Shown piece by piece: positions 5,568 to 5,728 of a DNA stretch of 5,728 nucleotides. The translations under genes were made by a program, and so were the position numbers. The number at the start of each line of letters is the position of its first letter. Within the stretch, counting starts at the first letter, position 1. The DNA lies in the NCBI GenBank assembly GCA_039807785.1, contig JBDHRX010000158.1:1-5728 (forward strand), given 5' to 3'. The stretch comes from Zeimonas sp039807785 (GTDB lineage: Bacteria > Pseudomonadota > Gammaproteobacteria > Burkholderiales > Burkholderiaceae_E). Under the pieces are notes generated by a model. That model searched no databases. It was not told the DNA's origin and saw only the letters and a list, made by a program, of their open reading frames with translations.

Positions 5568-5728
5568 TGCCGGACGGCCCTCCATCCTACGCGCGGCTCG
5601 CGGCGCTGCTCCCGGACTGGGAGGCGCCGCCGCGCGTACGCGCCTTCGTGACGGGTCGCCGGGGCGGCGTGAGTCGCGGTCCCTACGGTCTGGCTGGCGG
5701 CGCGGCCGGCGGACTGAATCTCGGACTG
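5567..5728 (+). CDS. pgeF: PgeF/YfiH-family peptidoglycan editing protein (5' part)
   Basis: The first 54 codons of a gene run off the right edge of the window. The translation has PDWEAPPRVRAFVTGRRGGVSRGPYG and then GGLNLG, the typical N-terminus of the multicopper 'laccase-domain' family DUF152/YfiH (PF02578). E. coli YfiH (PgeF) removes wrongly incorporated L-serine from the peptidoglycan precursor UDP-MurNAc. Relatives also act as purine nucleoside phosphorylases. The metal-binding His and Cys residues lie beyond the window. The ATG overlaps the rluD stop by one base, so translation is probably coupled and both genes share a transcript. The neighbour is as expected, since rluD-pgeF is a widespread pair. 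Confidence 0.88.
   Translation, partial: MPDGPPSYARLAALLPDWEAPPRVRAFVTGRRGGVSRGPYGLAGGAAGGLNLGL

Noticed and set aside
3606..5585. Long minus-strand open frame across bamD and rluD
   Set aside because: It is out of frame with bamD and antisense to rluD, has arginine-rich meaningless translation, and arises because stop codons are rare at this GC content.

Overview
The window is very GC-rich and gene-dense. It looks like ordinary chromosome of a Gram-negative proteobacterium, most likely a betaproteobacterium. The reasons are a BamD lipoprotein (so an outer membrane is present), the divergent bamD / rluD-pgeF arrangement, a YoaA-type helicase convergent with bamD, and a phasin, which implies polyhydroxyalkanoate (PHA) storage. 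The assignment rests on gene content and order only.

Left part (1-851): the last 23 codons of an unidentified + strand gene end at 74. A strong hairpin terminator (112-145) follows and can serve both this gene and the phasin gene, which reads toward it on the minus strand (164-643). Between the phasin start and the next gene is a 208-base divergent intergenic region. It holds two TGC-N3-GCA palindromes arranged as an inverted repeat (725-761), a plausible operator for the PHA repressor PhaR.

Middle part (852-3753): a short DUF445-family membrane protein comes first. It keeps only the N-terminal signature of a normally much longer family and ends in an arginine-rich tail. A sigma70-like promoter overlapping its stop codon could start a two-gene unit of a small YdcH/DUF465 protein and the iron-sulfur helicase YoaA, linked by a TGATG overlap.

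Right part (3701-5728): bamD (minus strand) overlaps the 3' end of yoaA by 53 bp and is divergent from rluD. The two start codons share a single CATG. A perfect TATAAT facing each gene lies inside the coding sequence of the other, in both cases spelled with codons that are rare in this GC-rich sequence. rluD is joined by another TGATG overlap to pgeF, which runs off the right edge. In several PHA-producing betaproteobacteria, as I recall, the phaC-phaA-phaB-phaR operon follows pgeF, so this window may flank a PHA locus.

I see no tRNA, rRNA, CRISPR array, insertion sequence or prophage gene, and no wholly new system. The most interesting points are the bamD/rluD start region, the phasin operator pair and the truncated DUF445 protein.
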